Source: Chloroflexota bacterium
GTDB lineage: Bacteria > Chloroflexota > Anaerolineae > Anaerolineales > E44-bin32
Reading direction: 5' to 3'
Assembly: GCA_026390045.1 (NCBI GenBank)
Contig: JAPLGR010000171.1
Location: 1 to 7,275 of the forward strand
Length of the DNA: 7,275 bases
Under the pieces are notes generated by a model. That model was not told the DNA's origin. It did no database searches and was given only the letters and a program-made list of their open reading frames with translations. This document shows positions 4,263 through 7,275 of the stretch, in pieces. How positions within the stretch are numbered: position 1 is the first letter of the stretch; every line of letters starts with the position of its first letter. The position numbers and the translations under genes are program-made.

Positions 4263-5969
4263 ATGAGCGAACGGCCTTGGCTGAAGCGCTATGATCCCTT
4301 GTTGCCCCACTCCTTGGAGCCCTATCCAGACTGCACCTTGCTTGACGTTCTGGCAGACACTGTGCAGCAGCGTCCCGACCATCCCACCCTGATCTTCAAA
4401 GGCTTGCACGTCAGTGCCGCCCGGCTCGAGCAGCTTGCCAATGACTTCGCCGCTGCCTTGCTGGACCTGGGAGTGGCAAGGGGCGAGCGAGTGGCGGCAC
4501 TGCTGCCCAATTCGCCTCAAGCGATCATCGCCCAGCTCGGCGCGTGGAAAGCCGGAGCAATCTTCTGCCCGATCAACTCTACCTACACCGAATGGGAGCT
4601 TGAATACACCCTCAAGGAATGCGAGGCCGAGACGGTGGTGGTGCTCAACCCGTTCTACGAAAGGGTCAAGGCCGTCCAACCGCGAACTGGGGTGCGGCGC
4701 GTGATCGCCGCTCACATCAAGGATTTCCTGCCGCCCGTCCTCGGACTGCTGTTCACCCTGGTGAAGGAGAAGAAGGAAGGCTACCGGATCGATCTGCGCG
4801 AAGGAGATCACATCTTTGCCGACCTGCTGCACCGTTTCGCTGGCTCCAAGCCTCCGCCGGTGTGGGTGAAACCGAGCGACCCGGCAATCCTGCTCTTCAG
4901 CGGCGGCACCACCGGCAAGCCGAAAGCCGTCCTGGCATCCCACCGCTCATTGTTGATCTCCGCCATGCAGCTGCATGCTTACGCCAAGACCGTGCTCAGC
5001 GATTGGGATGACAAGCTAACCCTGGTGATGCCGTTGTTCCATGTGTACGGCAACATGGCCATGAACACGTCGCTGGTGGCGCGCTGGCCGATGGTGATCG
5101 TACCCAACCCGCGTGATCTCGATGATCTGGTGGCCACCATTCGCAAAGAGCGGCCGGCGGTCCTGCACGGCGTGCCGACCCTCTTCAATGGCCTCCTCAA
5201 CCATCCCGATGTCCTCTCCAGCAAGGTGGACTTCAAGTCGATGAAGGTCTGCTACTCAGCCGCTGCTCCCCTGTTGAGGGAGACCAAAGAGCGCTTTGAG
5301 AAGCTGACCAACGGCCGCCTGCTGGATGCCTATGCCATGACCGAGACCGTCCTCGCTGCAGTAGTCTGCCCGGTTCATGGCGAGAACAAGGACGGCTCCA
5401 CCGGGCTGCCCCTGCCCGATGTAGACCTGCGAATCGTCGATCTGGATACTGGGTTGAGGAACCTGCTCCCTGGCGAGCCCGGAGAGATCGTCATCCGCGC
5501 TCCCCAGATCATGCAGGGCTATTGGAAGCGGCCCGAAGAGACTGCCCAGATAATCCGCGATGGCTGGGTATTCACCGGGGATATTGGCTACCTCGACCAG
5601 GACGGGTACCTGTTCCTGATCGATCGCAAGAAGGACTTGATCAAACCCAGCGGTTTCCAGGTCTGGCCCCGTGAAGTGGAAGAAGTGATTGCGATGCACC
5701 AGGCTGTGGAAGAAGTGTGTGTAGGGGGCGTGCCCGACGCGCAGCAGGGCGAAGCAGTCAAGGCCTGGATCGTCCTAAAGCCCGGGGAACAGTTGGAGAT
5801 CGAAGCGCTGCGCGCCTTCTGTCGTGAGAAGCTGTCCGGTTACAAGGTCCCGCGTCACATTGAGTTCCGAACATCACTGCCCAAGACGATGGTGGGCAAG
5901 CACCTGCGCCGAGTCCTGGTGAGTGAGAGCGCCTCGCGCTCCACGGCAAGTGGAGCCGAAGTCCGATGA
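4263..5969 (+). CDS. AMP-forming long-chain-type acyl-CoA synthetase
   Basis: A 568-residue ANL-superfamily adenylating enzyme: it activates a carboxylic acid with ATP to an acyl-AMP and transfers it to CoA. The full motif set is present: phosphate-binding loop F-S-G-G-T-T-G-K-P-K at 212-221, P-L-F-H-V-Y-G at 257-263, Y-A-M-T-E-T at 357-362, G-W-V-F-T-G-D at 434-440, hinge R-K-K-D near 455-458 with the K-P-S-G-F-Q-V-W-P-R-E-V-E stretch after it, and the C-terminal catalytic lysine K546 in P-K-T-M-V-G-K. The insert near residues 150-180 (D-F-L-P-P-V-L-G-L-L-F-T-L) is typical of FadD-like long-chain ligases, so a fatty acid substrate is likely but chain length is not readable. The start is ATG 4263, with GGAAGGAG 8 bases upstream (4247-4254); an in-frame ATG at 4227 lacks such a site. 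It appears to be a single-gene unit unrelated to the ars operon. Confidence 0.93.
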   Translation: MSERPWLKRYDPLLPHSLEPYPDCTLLDVLADTVQQRPDHPTLIFKGLHVSAARLEQLANDFAAALLDLGVARGERVAALLPNSPQAIIAQLGAWKAGAIFCPINSTYTEWELEYTLKECEAETVVVLNPFYERVKAVQPRTGVRRVIAAHIKDFLPPVLGLLFTLVKEKKEGYRIDLREGDHIFADLLHRFAGSKPPPVWVKPSDPAILLFSGGTTGKPKAVLASHRSLLISAMQLHAYAKTVLSDWDDKLTLVMPLFHVYGNMAMNTSLVARWPMVIVPNPRDLDDLVATIRKERPAVLHGVPTLFNGLLNHPDVLSSKVDFKSMKVCYSAAAPLLRETKERFEKLTNGRLLDAYAMTETVLAAVVCPVHGENKDGSTGLPLPDVDLRIVDLDTGLRNLLPGEPGEIVIRAPQIMQGYWKRPEETAQIIRDGWVFTGDIGYLDQDGYLFLIDRKKDLIKPSGFQVWPREVEEVIAMHQAVEEVCVGGVPDAQQGEAVKAWIVLKPGEQLEIEALRAFCREKLSGYKVPRHIEFRTSLPKTMVGKHLRRVLVSESASRSTASGAEVR

Positions 5970-6099
5970 GGGAATCCGAGGAACACATAGTAGGCGGAGG
6001 GGCAATCACCGGCCGGCTCTCGATCTGACCCCGTGCCTTCGCAGGCCAAATGGAGAGTCGGCTTGTTGTTTCTCTCAAGGTGCACTGCCGAGGTTGCTT

Positions 6100-6130
6100 C
6101 AGGGCCGGCGGGTAGGTCCGCCGGCCCCTG
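6100..6130. terminator. GC-rich hairpin between convergent genes
   Basis: GGGCCGGCGG (6102-6111) and CCGCCGGCCC (6118-6127) pair perfectly around a 6-base loop, and CA/TG extends the stem past a one-base bulge. It lies 130 bases after the acyl-CoA ligase stop and 25 bases after the stop of the convergent gene. Its position suits a bidirectional terminator, but neither side has a T-tract, so it may act as an RNA 3'-end stabiliser or with Rho instead. Confidence 0.5.
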
Positions 6131-6154
6131 CATGTTCTGGAGTGGGAACCCCTG

Positions 6155-7275
6155 CTACAGGTCGATCTCGGCCTTGATCAGGTTCTCTTCGCTCACCGGG
6201 ACGAGGCGGAAGCCGAGCTCCCCGCAGATGTGCTTCATCGCCTCGTTATCAGGGGTGACCAGGGCTTCGATGCGGGCCAGCTTCTCCTGGCGGGCGATGT
6301 CCAACAGGCGGCGCAGCATTTCCTTGCCCAATCCCATGCCTTGAGCTAGGTCGCTGATCAGGATGCTGAAGCGGGCTTCGTTCAGGCCGTGCATCTTGCT
6401 CAGGCGGGCCGCGCCCAGGATCTTGCGGTCCTCCGGCTGGGCGGCGTCGATCTCGGCAACGAAGTTGATCTCACGGTCGTAGTCGCAGTGGCAGATGCGG
6501 GCCAGCCGTTCGTGGGCCACCCGAGCCTCGATTAGCATGGGCCGCAGGTAGCGCAGGTAGACCGTATGGTCCGATAGGGTCTCGTGGAACCTGACGATCA
6601 TCGGCTCATCTTCGGGACGGATGGGGCGCATGACCATCGCGGTGCCGTCTTGGGTGGCCCACTTGCTGATGTACTGGGTGGGGTAGGGGCGGATGGCGAG
6701 GGGCTGCAGCTGGGACTCGTCCATGCCCGCCGGATGGACCACGACGCGAGCGTCTAGGGCCAGGAGCTGGTCGGGGGAGGCCAGCAGAGGGTTGATGTCC
6801 AGCTCCTTGATCCAGCGCTGCTCGGCGATGAGCTGGCTGAAGCGGACCATGGTGCTCTCGAGGGCGGGCAGGTCGACCGGCGGCCGGCCGCGCACGCCCT
6901 TGAGCGCCTGGAAGATCTTGGTGCGCTCCATCATACGGCGCGCCAGGACGGAGTTTAGAGGCGGCAGGCCGAGCGAACGGTCCTTGAAGACCTCGACCAG
7001 AGAGCCACCCAGCCCGAACAGCAGCACCGGGCCGAACTGCGGATCGAGACTGCTGCCCAGGATCAGCTCGTAGCCTTCGAGCTTGACCATGGGCTGGACC
7101 GTCACGCCCTGGAAGTGCTCCTCGCCGGCTTTCTCCCGCACCGAGGTCTGGATGGCGTTGAAGGCCGCGCGCACGGCGTCCTCGTCGCGCAGGTTCAACT
7201 GCACCCCGCCCACGTCGGTCTTGTGCGTGATCGTCACCGAGTACAGCTTCAGCACCACTGGAAAGCCGATCTTCC
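6155..7275 (-). CDS. Acyl-CoA synthetase (ADP-forming) ATP-grasp domain fused to GNAT acetyltransferase (5' end outside window)
   Basis: The visible 372 residues are the C-terminal part of a large Pat/PatZ-like protein that joins a nucleotide-dependent acyl-CoA synthetase module to a GNAT N-acetyltransferase. The frame is open to the window edge; full proteins of this architecture are about 800-900 residues. Residues 1-170 are ATP-grasp: F-P-V-V-L-K, T-H-K-T-D-V-G-G-V, F-G-L-G-G-S-L-V-E-V-F-K-D, and K-E-L-D-I-N-P-L-L-A followed by A-L-D-A-R-V-V-V. After a linker, residues about 213-365 are GNAT: M-R-P-I-R-P-E-D, then the acetyl-CoA loop Q-G-M-G-L-G-K at 311-317 and E-L-G-F near the end. In characterised relatives the GNAT domain acetylates lysines of acyl-CoA synthetases, and the synthetase-like part may be catalytic or only regulatory; the phospho-histidine region that would decide lies outside. 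It converges on an acyl-CoA ligase, a natural Pat target (inference). Confidence 0.9.
   Translation of the reverse strand, partial: KIGFPVVLKLYSVTITHKTDVGGVQLNLRDEDAVRAAFNAIQTSVREKAGEEHFQGVTVQPMVKLEGYELILGSSLDPQFGPVLLFGLGGSLVEVFKDRSLGLPPLNSVLARRMMERTKIFQALKGVRGRPPVDLPALESTMVRFSQLIAEQRWIKELDINPLLASPDQLLALDARVVVHPAGMDESQLQPLAIRPYPTQYISKWATQDGTAMVMRPIRPEDEPMIVRFHETLSDHTVYLRYLRPMLIEARVAHERLARICHCDYDREINFVAEIDAAQPEDRKILGAARLSKMHGLNEARFSILISDLAQGMGLGKEMLRRLLDIARQEKLARIEALVTPDNEAMKHICGELGFRLVPVSEENLIKAEIDL

Noticed and set aside
4086..4943. 285-codon minus-strand open frame opposite the start of the acyl-CoA ligase
   Set aside because: Antisense to a gene with every ANL motif; the translation is low-complexity and unlike any family.

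Overview
The window is GC-rich (roughly 60% by eye) bacterial DNA, almost entirely coding apart from one 650-base divergent intergenic region. The gene mix suggests an anaerobic or facultative environmental bacterium: an ACR3 permease beside a small archaeal/bacterial-type thioredoxin, DGC-domain proteins, a stand-alone lipoyl carrier, a FadD-like acyl-CoA ligase and an acyl-CoA synthetase (ADP-forming)-GNAT fusion. The combination resembles Chloroflexota (Anaerolineae-like) genomes. That placement is an impression from protein character, not from a marker gene.

Region 1 (1-3609, minus strand) is one tightly packed operon of eight genes, read from high to low coordinates: an ArsR-family repressor (GTG start at 3609), a GcvH-like lipoyl carrier, a short DGC-domain protein, a longer DGC-domain protein with a CxC-containing C-terminal extension, an OsmC-family protein, a small ferredoxin-like protein, an 83-residue MTH895/ArsE-type thioredoxin and an ACR3 arsenite efflux permease that runs off the left edge. 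The first six genes overlap head to tail (ATGA, GTGA or ATGCCTGA junctions), and the last two gaps are 18 and 1 bases. A TACAAT box and a 16-base dyad lie just upstream of arsR.

Region 2 (3610-4262) is a non-coding divergent interval. It holds the arsR promoter/operator at one end and a perfect 12-bp inverted repeat before the acyl-CoA ligase at the other; I see no convincing gene between them.

Region 3 (4263-7275) holds a complete AMP-forming long-chain-type acyl-CoA ligase (plus strand) and, converging on it, the C-terminal part of an ATP-grasp acyl-CoA synthetase fused to a GNAT acetyltransferase domain (minus strand, open at the right edge). A GC-rich hairpin lies between their stop codons.

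The notable object is region 1. Its regulator and permease point to arsenite or antimonite resistance, but the middle consists of thiol and redox proteins (lipoyl arm, Cys-rich DGC proteins, OsmC, ferredoxin, thioredoxin), and no arsC, arsA, arsD or arsM is visible. One reading is that these proteins reduce arsenate, or carry As(III) on thiols to ACR3, in place of the usual arsenate reductase and ArsD/ArsA chaperone-pump. That is inference, and further ars genes could lie left of the window.
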